Shown piece by piece: positions 1 through 9,249 of a DNA stretch of 64,000 bases. Where the stretch lies: the NCBI RefSeq assembly GCF_014279835.1, contig NZ_CP047942.1:1984001-2048000 (forward strand), in the 5' to 3' direction. Both the position numbers and the translations under genes were made by a program. The DNA comes from Synechococcus sp. MVIR-18-1. GTDB lineage: Bacteria; Cyanobacteriota; Cyanobacteriia; PCC-6307; Cyanobiaceae. The notes beneath the pieces are model-generated. The model searched no databases and was not told where the DNA came from. It saw only the letters and a list, made by a program, of their open reading frames with translations. Within the stretch, counting starts at the first letter, position 1; the number at the start of each line of letters is the position of its first letter.

Positions 1-156
1 ATTGGCCACAGAGCCGGATTTCAGTTCAACAATCTGTGACCATAACCCACCGCGCCTCCAATCATCGAGCACATGGTTCATGGGCCACTTAGTTTGATCA
101 AGAACAACGAACAGGTGATGACAGTGCTGAGCAATGAGCATCCGCCTGCCGGTCTC

Positions 157-1440
157 ATGCGCTGCATCAGCACCGCTAAGCAAGCCGAACAAGAACTTGA
201 TCGGATTGCAACCAGAACCACCGGAGCAACCCAGCGAGAAGCGGAGCAACGGGTTCAAGAGATTTTGGAGCAGGTCAGGAGGGATGGGGATCAAGCGCTC
301 ATCTTCCTCACAGAGCAATTTGACGGCTTCCGTCCAGAACCTCTGCGCATCGATCCAGGCCTGCTGGAACAAGCCTGGATCGACACGCCTGCCAACCTTC
401 GCGACGCCTTGGATCTCGCGCACCGACGAATCCAAGATTTTCATCAGCGACAACGTCCCTCTGACCTCAGTGTCTCCGGGATTCACGGGGAACAGCTCGG
501 GCGGCGATGGCGCCCGGTTGAGGCAGCCGGTCTCTACATCCCCGGGGGCAGAGCTGCATACCCCAGCACAGTTTTGATGAATGCTGTGCCTGCAAAAGCT
601 GCGGGCGTGAAGCGAATTGCGATGGTCACCCCTGCTGGGGCGAACGGATTGATTAACACCACTGTTCTTGCAGCAGCTCACATTGCTGGGATCCGCGAGG
701 TGTATCGAGTGGGCGGTGCACAAGCAATCGCAGCGCTTGCTTATGGAACAGAAACCATCCAAAAGGTTGATGTCATCAGTGGTCCAGGAAATCTTTTTGT
801 GACCTTGGCCAAAAAATCGGTCTATGGGCAGGTGGGAATTGATTCTCTGGCAGGCCCAAGTGAAGTCCTGGTGATCGCCGACCAAACAGCCAAGCCAGAG
901 CAGGTGGCGGCTGACCTCCTAGCTCAGGCAGAACATGACCCACTTGCTGCAGCCATCTTGCTCACCACGGAAGAGGAGCTCTCTCGATCTGTTCCCGTAG
1001 AGATTGAACGTCAACTTGCGTCCCATCCACGCGAAAACATTTGCAGGCAATCTTTAAATCAATGGGGGCTGATTGTGACTTGCAACAGCCTTGAGCAGTG
1101 CGCAAGCCTCAGCGATCGCTTCGCTCCTGAGCATTTAGAACTCCTTGTGGAGCGACCAAGAATGATGGCTGACCGCATTAACCACGCAGGTGCCATTTTT
1201 ATTGGCCCATGGAGCCCGGAAGCAGTCGGAGATTATTTAGCCGGTCCCAATCACACACTTCCCACCTGTGGCGCTGCTCGATTTAGTGGTGCGCTCAGTG
1301 TTGAGACGTTCATGAGTCATACCTCGCTCATCGAGTTCAACAAGGAAGCCCTTGATGCAACCGGCGTGGCTGTGGAGACCTTGGCGATGAGCGAAGGTCT
1401 CCACAGCCACGCCAATTCGGTAAGGGTCCGTCTTCAGTGA
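157..1440 (+). CDS. hisD: Histidinol dehydrogenase
   Basis: Catalyses the last two NAD-dependent oxidations of histidine synthesis (histidinol to histidine) in the cytosol. The 427-residue product has the family landmarks: a QAEHD stretch holding the Gln and His zinc ligands, FAPEHLEL with the catalytic Glu-His pair, GDYLAGPNH with the Asp ligand, and a C-terminal [10 protein letters not shown] with the last His ligand. The open frame extends upstream to 73, but the protein family normally begins near MRCIS, so I place the start at 157; an ATG at 118 is the alternative. It converges with rpiA, the stop codons lying only a few bases apart. Confidence 0.95.
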   Translation: MRCISTAKQAEQELDRIATRTTGATQREAEQRVQEILEQVRRDGDQALIFLTEQFDGFRPEPLRIDPGLLEQAWIDTPANLRDALDLAHRRIQDFHQRQRPSDLSVSGIHGEQLGRRWRPVEAAGLYIPGGRAAYPSTVLMNAVPAKAAGVKRIAMVTPAGANGLINTTVLAAAHIAGIREVYRVGGAQAIAALAYGTETIQKVDVISGPGNLFVTLAKKSVYGQVGIDSLAGPSEVLVIADQTAKPEQVAADLLAQAEHDPLAAAILLTTEEELSRSVPVEIERQLASHPRENICRQSLNQWGLIVTCNSLEQCASLSDRFAPEHLELLVERPRMMADRINHAGAIFIGPWSPEAVGDYLAGPNHTLPTCGAARFSGALSVETFMSHTSLIEFNKEALDATGVAVETLAMSEGLHSHANSVRVRLQ

Positions 1441-1446
1441 GGGGCG

Positions 1447-2163
1447 TTATCCCACACGTTCCAAGCTGCGCACTCCAGCAACACCATCGTTGATTTCACC
1501 AACGAGAACTTCGTCAGCAAGGTTGACGAAGAGGCCGTTCTCCAAAACACCTGGAAGATTGTTGATGTCACGCTCAAGGGCAATCGGATCAGAGATTCCA
1601 GCCTCAAATCGCACATCCAGAACAAGATTGCCCTGGTCGGTCACCACAGGCCCTGCTTTACGGGTTGCCATGCGGAGTTCTGCAACTCCTCCCATTGATT
1701 TCAAACGGGATTGAACTTGCACCCATGCGCCAGGAAGCACTTCAACCGGTAATAAAAAGTCGAGGTTTAGACGCTGAACAAGCTTTGTCGAATCAACCAC
1801 AACGATGAAGCGTTCTGCTCGGTCAGCAACAAGCTTTTCTTGCACATGGCAGGCACCACCACCTTTAATTAACTGAAAGGAAGGATCCACTTCATCAGCA
1901 CCGTCGATCGCCAAATCGATGCGATCAATGGCGTTCAAAGCACGCAAGGGAATCCCCAACTCAGCGGCAAGAACTTCTCCTTGAAACGAGGTGGTCACCC
2001 CGACAATGTCGTGAAGCTGACCTGCTGCCAGTCGTGCCCCGAGGCCTTGAATCATCAAAGCTGCAGTGGACCCCGAGCCAAGGCCAACGACCATGCCGTC
2101 ACGAATCTGGGCAACAGCCGCCTCCGCGACGGCTTCCTTCATTTGAGTTTGGAGATCCGACAT
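1447..2163 (-). CDS. rpiA: Ribose-5-phosphate isomerase A
   Basis: Interconverts ribose-5-phosphate and ribulose-5-phosphate, serving the Calvin cycle and the pentose phosphate pathway. The 238-residue product has the usual length and the expected motifs: GLGSGST near residue 28 (phosphate binding), DGADEVD near 87 and KGGGAC near 100, followed by the catalytic Glu at about 109. It lies just downstream of an HtrA-type protease on the same strand (37 bases between them) and may be cotranscribed with it. Confidence 0.96.
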   Translation of the reverse strand: MSDLQTQMKEAVAEAAVAQIRDGMVVGLGSGSTAALMIQGLGARLAAGQLHDIVGVTTSFQGEVLAAELGIPLRALNAIDRIDLAIDGADEVDPSFQLIKGGGACHVQEKLVADRAERFIVVVDSTKLVQRLNLDFLLPVEVLPGAWVQVQSRLKSMGGVAELRMATRKAGPVVTDQGNLVLDVRFEAGISDPIALERDINNLPGVLENGLFVNLADEVLVGEINDGVAGVRSLERVG

Positions 2164-2200
2164 CGATCAACTGCTGAGGGCGAGACCGTAGCAAGAGCTC

Positions 2201-3403
<1,203 letters not shown>

Positions 3404-3472
3404 TCACCATGCAACTCACTTGAAGAGGAAGCACGGCATTAGTTTGTTCAACTCTTTCTTCACTGCAGAGCT

Positions 3473-3745
3473 ATGACCGTGTCGTCAAAAGCACAACTTC
3501 GATGCGAGCTCTGTCAGATCGAGATCAATGAAAACGCTGATCAAGGCGACGAGGTTTTGTTCAGTCGTGGTGCCACCGGGAGTCGCAGCAAACTTTGGGC
3601 TCGCGTGTGTCAGTACCTAAAAACAGGTGAGCAGAAGGCTGCTTGCATCAATCAAGACGCATCCCAACGCGGCACCGAGAAGCCTGGTGATCGCTACGAA
3701 GACGTCGCCCCTGTTGAAGTCGGAGGCACTCAGGCCGAAAACTGA
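3473..3745 (+). CDS. Conserved hypothetical protein with CxxC motif
   Basis: A 90-residue soluble acidic protein that I do not recognise beyond a resemblance to small picocyanobacterial hypotheticals. It has a CELC pair near residues 10-13, two further cysteines (about 38 and 49), and a Gly/Glu-rich tail. The cysteines could bind a metal, but no known zinc-finger spacing is complete. It is divergent from the HtrA-type gene and lies upstream of the Grr-type operon on the same strand. Confidence 0.6.
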   Translation: MTVSSKAQLRCELCQIEINENADQGDEVLFSRGATGSRSKLWARVCQYLKTGEQKAACINQDASQRGTEKPGDRYEDVAPVEVGGTQAEN

Positions 3746-3834
3746 TCCCGATCGTGCATGATCCAATCCTGGACTGGTACAGGTCCCAAATTCGTGTTTA
3801 TGACTACCGTTAGGTACGACATCAACGATCAATC

Positions 3835-4752
3835 ATGCGCTTGCTTAAAGCGGCCGCTACTGGCCTGATCGCCCTCACTTCGGTGGGCCTTGTGGCTTGC
3901 CAAAAGTCAGCTCCTACAAACGAGAGTGGAGCGTCAGGTCAGACGGGCAACGTGTTTGAGACAGGAAAGCTCAGAGCAGTCGTCGTTGACGATGTGCTTC
4001 CCATGGTTGATGAAAAAGATGGCAAGTACGAAGGTCTTTCTTTCGTGGTGCTTAATGCCATCCGCGATCAGCTGAAATCAGCGACCGAAAACAAGTCCGA
4101 CGACATCGTGATCGAGCCTGTTTCGATCAAGTCTGCCCAGGATGGACTGAACAAAATTCGTTCCGGAGAAGCTGATATCGCCTGTGGCGTTGCCTTTACT
4201 TGGGAGAGACAAAGAACACTGACTTACAGCTTGCCCTTTGCAACAAGTGGTGTACGTCTACTGGCACCCAAGGGGAATGATGGAACACCAGAGAGTCTCA
4301 AGGGAAAAACAATTGGCGTCGTAAAAGACACGGCTGCAGCAGCAGTGTTAGCCAAATCGGTAGATGAAGCCCAATTTCAATTCTTCTCGACTCCCACAGA
4401 AGCTCTCGCAGGCCTGAAAGAGGGAACCGTTGAATTCCTTGGTGGGGACACTCTCTGGCTGAAAGCAAGTCGAGCAGCCACAGCTCCGGATGCTGATCTC
4501 GTCCCCACATTCCCTTATGCACGATCCAGCGTGGGCTGTGTTGTTGCAGACACCACCCCTCACCTTCTGAATTACAGCAACTTGGCCATCGGTCGGATGC
4601 TGACCGCCTACGTGGACGACAACAAGGACGTACGCACAGCCGTCAACAAGTGGATTGGTCCCGATAGTCAAGTTGGACTCAGCGAAAACATGATTGGCGA
4701 TTTCTTCACCATCGTGCTCGCAACGACAGCTGAATTATCAAAAGGCTCCTGA
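3835..4752 (+). CDS. grrP: Substrate-binding lipoprotein, GRRM-associated family
   Basis: A 305-residue extracellular solute-binding protein of the amino-acid type (family 3). The N-terminus is a lipoprotein signal with lipobox ending LVAC (Cys22), so it should be a membrane-anchored periplasmic protein. No permease or ATPase is adjacent, making it an orphan binding protein. It sits immediately before a Gly-rich precursor gene and a radical-SAM maturase, the arrangement known for the GRRM family of orphan periplasmic proteins. Its ligand is unknown; a role in sensing or binding the modified peptide is only inference. Confidence 0.8.
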   Translation: MRLLKAAATGLIALTSVGLVACQKSAPTNESGASGQTGNVFETGKLRAVVVDDVLPMVDEKDGKYEGLSFVVLNAIRDQLKSATENKSDDIVIEPVSIKSAQDGLNKIRSGEADIACGVAFTWERQRTLTYSLPFATSGVRLLAPKGNDGTPESLKGKTIGVVKDTAAAAVLAKSVDEAQFQFFSTPTEALAGLKEGTVEFLGGDTLWLKASRAATAPDADLVPTFPYARSSVGCVVADTTPHLLNYSNLAIGRMLTAYVDDNKDVRTAVNKWIGPDSQVGLSENMIGDFFTIVLATTAELSKGS

Positions 4753-4790
4753 GCTTTATTCCTCAAAACCATTCAAATTTCACTTCTTCC

Positions 4791-5105
4791 ATGAAAAAAA
4801 CAACTCTGCTGAGCATCGCTGCAATCCTCGCCTCAAGCACTGTCTTGACCGACGCATCACACTCAGCTGTCCTCAGCGAGCCCGATCTAGGAAATGCTCT
4901 AGAGCAGCGCATTGAGAAGCTCTCGAGTGACGCTTGGGAGCGATTAGGGGCCAGTGATCACAACGAGGGCCAAACCATTGCCAGAGCTTGGGGCAACGGC
5001 AACGGCCGCGCCTTCGGCAACGGTGGTGGCCGTGGACGCGCCTTTGGCAATGGCGGCGGCCGCGGCTTCGCCAATGGCTATCGCGCAGGTTTCGCCAATT
5101 GGTGA
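4791..5105 (+). CDS. grrA: GrrA-type Gly-rich RiPP precursor
   Basis: A 104-residue precursor with an N-terminal hydrophobic leader resembling a secretion signal (residues 1-25), a helical middle, and a Gly/Asn/Arg-rich C-terminal core from residue 66. The core contains five aromatic-X-Asn motifs: W67-G-N, F75-G-N, F85-G-N, F93-A-N and F101-A-N. Such three-residue motifs are the sites where GrrM-type radical-SAM enzymes form cyclophane crosslinks in related systems. The stop codon overlaps the GTG start of the maturase (GTGA), indicating translational coupling. The bioactivity of the product is not evident from the sequence. Confidence 0.85.
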   Translation: MKKTTLLSIAAILASSTVLTDASHSAVLSEPDLGNALEQRIEKLSSDAWERLGASDHNEGQTIARAWGNGNGRAFGNGGGRGRAFGNGGGRGFANGYRAGFANW

Positions 5106-6250
5106 ATCATTCTGATTACGGACCTATCGGCCTCTTGGTGATTCAGGCCACATCACTCTGCAATCTTGATTGCAGTTACTGCTACCTGCCTGATCGCCAA
5201 AAACGAAGGATCTTTGATCTCAACCAATTACCTGTGTTGCTGAACAGGGTGTACGAGAGCCCCTTCTGGGGCCCTCATCTTTCAATCCTTTGGCATGCAG
5301 GTGAACCGCTCACATTGCCCTGCAGTTTTTACGACGAGGCCAGTGCCATCGTGCGTGAACAAACAGCTGAGCTGCAGGAGCAAGGGGTTCAGATTGAGCA
5401 GCATGTGCAAACCAATGCGACGTTGATTAACGACGCCTGGTGTGAATGCTTTAAGCGCAATCAAATTGTGGTTGGAGTCAGCGTTGATGGACCAGAAGAG
5501 ATCCATGATTCCCATCGCCGTTTTCGCAATGGCAGTGGCTCTCATGCTCTAACAATGCGTGGCATTCGAAAACTTCAAGATCACGCGATTCCCATCCATG
5601 CGATCGCCGTACTCACGAGTGCGGCCATGGAAGATCCAGAGAGGATGTATTCCTTTTTCCGTGACAATGGGATTCATGATCTCGGCTTCAATGTGGAAGA
5701 GCAGGAGGGCGTTAACGCAAGCTCATCCATGCAGGGACTGAGCAGAGAAAAGCAATATCACAACTTCTTAAAGTGCTTTTGGCAGTGCAATCAAAGAGAC
5801 GGATTTCCAATTCGCCTGCGTGAATTTGATCAAATCACTGAAATGATGGCTGGCGGGCAAAGACTGCTTCAAAACGAAATGAATCGCCCATACTCGATCT
5901 TGAGTGTGGACTCAGCTGGCAATTTTTCCACGTTTGACCCTGAATTGCTCTCCGTTGAAACGAAGAAGTATGGATTATTTAATTTAGGAAATATTCGTGA
6001 TCAATCTCTTATCGGTGCTGCTGAGACTGAGACGTTTCGCCGATTGCTTCAAGACATGACAATTGGCACATCGCTTTGCCGTGATCAATGCGACTACTAC
6101 GGATTTTGCGGAGGCGGTACTGGAAGCAACAAATACTGGGAGCATGGAACTTTGGCTTCCAGTGAAACTTGTGCCTGCCGCTTTTCAACCCAAATTCCCG
6201 TCAACGTTCTTCTCGAACAAATTGAAGACAAGGGCGTAAAAACGCCCTAA
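5102..6250 (+). CDS. grrM: Radical SAM/SPASM cyclophane maturase
   Basis: A 382-residue peptide-modifying enzyme. The radical-SAM iron-sulfur motif CNLDCSYC occupies residues 20-27, and a C-terminal SPASM-type Cys-rich region includes CRDQCDYYGFCGGG and a final CACR. The open frame runs upstream to 4988 but overlaps grrA in another frame; the GTG at 5102, overlapping the grrA stop, gives the expected N-terminus just before the conserved LLVIQATSLC stretch. It should crosslink the aromatic-X-Asn motifs of the neighbouring precursor. Spacing argues for one operon from 3835 to 6777. Confidence 0.88.
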   Translation: MNHSDYGPIGLLVIQATSLCNLDCSYCYLPDRQKRRIFDLNQLPVLLNRVYESPFWGPHLSILWHAGEPLTLPCSFYDEASAIVREQTAELQEQGVQIEQHVQTNATLINDAWCECFKRNQIVVGVSVDGPEEIHDSHRRFRNGSGSHALTMRGIRKLQDHAIPIHAIAVLTSAAMEDPERMYSFFRDNGIHDLGFNVEEQEGVNASSSMQGLSREKQYHNFLKCFWQCNQRDGFPIRLREFDQITEMMAGGQRLLQNEMNRPYSILSVDSAGNFSTFDPELLSVETKKYGLFNLGNIRDQSLIGAAETETFRRLLQDMTIGTSLCRDQCDYYGFCGGGTGSNKYWEHGTLASSETCACRFSTQIPVNVLLEQIEDKGVKTP

Positions 6251-6267
6251 CAATTTCAACAACAAAC

Positions 6268-6777
6268 ATGCCTTCACTTGCGCTTAAAGATTTTCGATTG
6301 GCCACCACTTTTGGGGTGGTTGCTGCTTGCTCGTCGCTGATTTTTGCTCACGCGCCCTCTGCTCAAGCGGGTTGCACCTTTTTGATGCCAATCGGCGGAA
6401 ATGGCGACGGTCCTAAGCCCTACATCGTCAAAAAGAGAGTTCAACGCAACAAGGCATTGATAGGCCGTACGAACTGGAATACCGACTTTGTCGTGAACCA
6501 ACCTTTTGCCTCTTACAAACTCTTCTTCACGGCAGACTCAACAGATAGCAACCCAGGGTCCTATCCAATCGAAGCCTTTCTGAAATTTTCAGACGGCAGC
6601 AATTTAAGAGTTGTCAACGAATTCATGAAGCCACCTACGGGAACTGGAGCTCAGTTCGGTCCATTCCAGACTCCTCAAGGGAAAGCTGTCAGCCAAGTGA
6701 ACTTCAAAATTGGTGCTGGCAACGATCCTGGAGCAACGGGATTCAGCTACCGCATTTCGGTACAAGGTTGCGACTGA
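6268..6777 (+). CDS. Secreted protein of unknown function in the Grr locus
   Basis: A 169-residue protein with a clear signal peptide (cleavage likely after the AQA near residue 35) and a predicted beta-rich mature part ending in a C-terminal Cys; a Cys just after the cleavage site could pair with it. I recognise no family. It starts 17 bases after the maturase gene on the same strand and is followed by a hairpin, so it is probably the last gene of the Grr operon. Carrier, receptor or export partner of the modified peptide are possible roles but unproven. Confidence 0.75.
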   Translation: MPSLALKDFRLATTFGVVAACSSLIFAHAPSAQAGCTFLMPIGGNGDGPKPYIVKKRVQRNKALIGRTNWNTDFVVNQPFASYKLFFTADSTDSNPGSYPIEAFLKFSDGSNLRVVNEFMKPPTGTGAQFGPFQTPQGKAVSQVNFKIGAGNDPGATGFSYRISVQGCD

Positions 6778-6785
6778 ACCGCGAA

Positions 6786-6815
6786 AGGCCAATCAACTAT
6801 ATTTTTGATTGGCCT
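6786..6815 (+). terminator. Hairpin closing the Grr operon
   Basis: A perfect 11-bp inverted repeat (AGGCCAATCAA / TTGATTGGCCT) with an 8-base AT-rich loop lies directly after the last gene of the Grr locus. No T-run follows, so it may be a processing or stabilising hairpin rather than a classical intrinsic terminator. Confidence 0.55.
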
Positions 6816-6884
6816 GGTGAGTTCCTCTCTCCGGGAGGGTGATCGCTGTATCAACCATCGGGCCGGTGCCCGACAACCTTCCGA

Positions 6885-7358
6885 TTGTTCTTGCCCCATC
6901 CCTTACTCCCTGATCTAAAGGAATTGGCGTCTGCCACAGCCCTAGACCATGGGTTTGAGCTGGCTGATTTGCAGGCCCTAGCCCACATGCAACCGATGAC
7001 GGTGCAGATCCAAATTCGCCGTCCCAGCGGAGACGATGTGACGTTGGATGATTGCGCTGGTTTCAGTGCACCGATGGGACAAGCCCTGGAGAATTCTGCT
7101 CTTCTCACCGAGGCTTATGTCCTCGAAATCAGCAGCCCAGGGATCGGAGAGCATCTTCAATCGGATCGCGATTTCCAGACTTTTCGTCGCTATCCGGTCG
7201 ACGTGATTCAACGTGACACTGAAGGGACGCAACAAAGGCATTCCGGGACCCTTTTAGAGCGAACGGAAGATCACATCAAGATCAGTATTCACGGGCGAAT
7301 TAAACAGATCTCTCGAGACTCTGTGATTTCTGTTGAGCTCACCAGTCCCACAGGCTGA
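6885..7358 (+). CDS. rimP: Ribosome maturation factor RimP
   Basis: A 157-residue protein needed for 30S subunit maturation. The two-domain RimP layout is visible: an N-terminal alpha/beta domain, the VTLDDCAGFSAPMG region, the conserved YVLEISSPGIG motif, and a C-terminal SH3-like part. A TTG at 6885 is the best start I see; a second TTG lies at 6891. It is the first gene of the rimP-nusA-ylxR-infB cluster, an order conserved across bacteria. Confidence 0.92.
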   Translation: MFLPHPLLPDLKELASATALDHGFELADLQALAHMQPMTVQIQIRRPSGDDVTLDDCAGFSAPMGQALENSALLTEAYVLEISSPGIGEHLQSDRDFQTFRRYPVDVIQRDTEGTQQRHSGTLLERTEDHIKISIHGRIKQISRDSVISVELTSPTG

Positions 7359-7415
7359 CCCCTTTAAGCCTCTTTTCAACCTCACTCACTTCCCAGACTT
7401 TCACTCACGTCCTCG

Positions 7416-8909
7416 ATGGCTCTCGTCCTTCTCCCCGGCCTCAGCAACCTGATCGATGACATCAGCGAGGAAAAGAAACTCGCCCCTCAGGTCGTTGAAG
7501 CTGCCCTCCGGGAAGCGCTCTTAAAAGGCTACGAGCGCTATCGGCGCACTCTTTACTTAGGAATCAGTGAAGATCCGTTTGACGAGGAATACTTCAGCAA
7601 TTTTGATGTTGCCCTCGATCTTGACGAAGAGGGCTATCGGGTCCTCGCCAGCAAAATCATTGTTGACGACGTTGAAAGTGAGGACCACCAGATTGCATTA
7701 GCCGAGGTAATGCAGGTGGCTGAAGACGCCCAAGCTGGCGACACTGTGGTCCTCGACGTCACTCCCGAGAAAGAGGATTTCGGTCGCATGGCAGCTGCCA
7801 CGACCAAACAGGTCCTAGCTCAAAAGCTGCGTGATCAGCAGCGAAGGATGATCCAGGAGGAATTCGCTGATCTTGAGGACCCAGTCCTGACCGCGCGCGT
7901 GATTCGATTCGAGCGTCAGTCGATCATCATGGCCGTGAGTTCAGGTCTCGGACGTCCCGAGGTGGAAGCTGAATTACCCAGGCGCGATCAGCTCCCTAAC
8001 GACAACTACCGCGCCAACGCGACCTTCAAAGTCTTCCTTAAAGAGGTGAGCGAGGTGCCTCGTCGTGGGCCTCAACTCTTTGTGAGTCGAGCCAATGCAG
8101 GGCTAGTGGTGTATCTGTTTGAAAACGAAGTTCCTGAAATTCAGGAGGGCTCCGTTCGCATCGTTGCCGTCGCTCGTGAAGCCAATCCTCCATCCAGATC
8201 AGTAGGACCACGCACCAAGGTTGCCGTCGACAGCATCGAGAGAGAGGTTGATCCTGTTGGAGCCTGCATCGGAGCTCGGGGCTCACGCATTCAACAAGTT
8301 GTTAATGAACTCCGTGGCGAAAAAATTGATGTCATCCGCTGGTCTCAAGATCCCGGCCAATACATTGCCAACTCGCTGAGTCCAGCTCGAGTCGAAGTGG
8401 TGCGTCTCGTTGATCCCGAGGGGCAACATGCCCATGTTTTAGTGCCACCCGATCAACTCAGTCTTGCGATCGGGCGAGAAGGACAAAACGTTCGTCTTGC
8501 TGCTCGATTAACGGGTTGGAAAATTGATATCAAGAATTCAACTGAATATGACCAAAGCTCAGAAGATGCTGTTGTTGCTGAGCTCATCTCCCAGAGAGAG
8601 GAAGAAGAAGCTCTTCAGCGCGAGGCGGAAGAGCGCATAGCCGTTGAACAGGCAGCCAGGGCCGAAGAAGATGCTCGACTTCGTGAGCTCTATCCCCTTC
8701 CCGAAGACGAGGAGGGATATACGGAAGATGGAGAGTATTACCAGGACGCTGAAGCTTCAGGAGAAGAGCCAGTAGCAGAAGCTGTTGAGGAGACAGTCGA
8801 AACAGCTGACACTGAAATACAGGCTGAAGATCAGTCCGAACAACAGGGCGATGCTTCCGATTCTGAGCTTGCACCCAGCGCAAGCGATGACGAGGAAGGA
8901 GCCCGGTGA
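7416..8909 (+). CDS. nusA: Transcription termination/antitermination factor NusA
   Basis: A 497-residue protein that binds RNA polymerase and nascent RNA. Domains in order: an N-terminal polymerase-binding domain, an S1 domain (about residues 130-200), and KH modules with a GACIGARGSRI loop near 282 and an IGREGQNVRLA loop near 352. A long acidic tail (residues 390-497, Glu/Asp/Ala-rich) replaces the C-terminal repeats found in enterobacteria. Its stop overlaps the GTG start of ylxR. Confidence 0.96.
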   Translation: MALVLLPGLSNLIDDISEEKKLAPQVVEAALREALLKGYERYRRTLYLGISEDPFDEEYFSNFDVALDLDEEGYRVLASKIIVDDVESEDHQIALAEVMQVAEDAQAGDTVVLDVTPEKEDFGRMAAATTKQVLAQKLRDQQRRMIQEEFADLEDPVLTARVIRFERQSIIMAVSSGLGRPEVEAELPRRDQLPNDNYRANATFKVFLKEVSEVPRRGPQLFVSRANAGLVVYLFENEVPEIQEGSVRIVAVAREANPPSRSVGPRTKVAVDSIEREVDPVGACIGARGSRIQQVVNELRGEKIDVIRWSQDPGQYIANSLSPARVEVVRLVDPEGQHAHVLVPPDQLSLAIGREGQNVRLAARLTGWKIDIKNSTEYDQSSEDAVVAELISQREEEEALQREAEERIAVEQAARAEEDARLRELYPLPEDEEGYTEDGEYYQDAEASGEEPVAEAVEETVETADTEIQAEDQSEQQGDASDSELAPSASDDEEGAR

Positions 8910-9187
8910 ACGTTTCGCGCCCCGTCCTCCGTCGCTGTGTCGCTTGCCGTGAGCTGCTCGACCGAAGCATGCTTTTGCGAGTGATTCGTGACCATCAGGA
9001 GGGGGTCCTCCTCGATCAGGGAATGGGCCGATCGGCCTACCTCTGTCCGACTGAGGCCTGTTTTGAAGAGGCTCGCCGCCGCAAAAAGCTTCAGAAATCC
9101 CTGCGTTGCCAGGTTTCTGACGACTTAATGACGGCGCTGCAAGGGCGGCTCACCGAATCTCGGGTTGCAGCCGCTGAGGCAAGATGA
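8906..9187 (+). CDS. ylxR: YlxR family RNA-binding protein (DUF448; RnpM)
   Basis: A 93-residue basic protein with the family signatures RRCVACR near the N-terminus and GRSAYLCP in the middle. Members bind RNA, and the Bacillus homologue has been linked to RNase P modulation (RnpM). It starts with GTG inside the nusA stop (GTGA overlap) and precedes infB, its standard neighbourhood. Confidence 0.92.
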   Translation: MNVSRPVLRRCVACRELLDRSMLLRVIRDHQEGVLLDQGMGRSAYLCPTEACFEEARRRKKLQKSLRCQVSDDLMTALQGRLTESRVAAAEAR

Positions 9188-9249
9188 ACACTGGCACCAC
9201 GTGTGTGGAGCCCCGAGGCACACCGTGCCCGGACCGACCGGAGACCTGA

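Noticed and set aside
73..156. N-terminal extension of hisD
   Set aside because: Family proteins begin near MRCIS; the extra 28 residues have no conserved pattern.
4988..5101. Arg/Trp-rich N-terminal extension of the radical SAM gene
   Set aside because: It is the precursor core read in another frame; the GTG overlapping the precursor stop is the sensible start.
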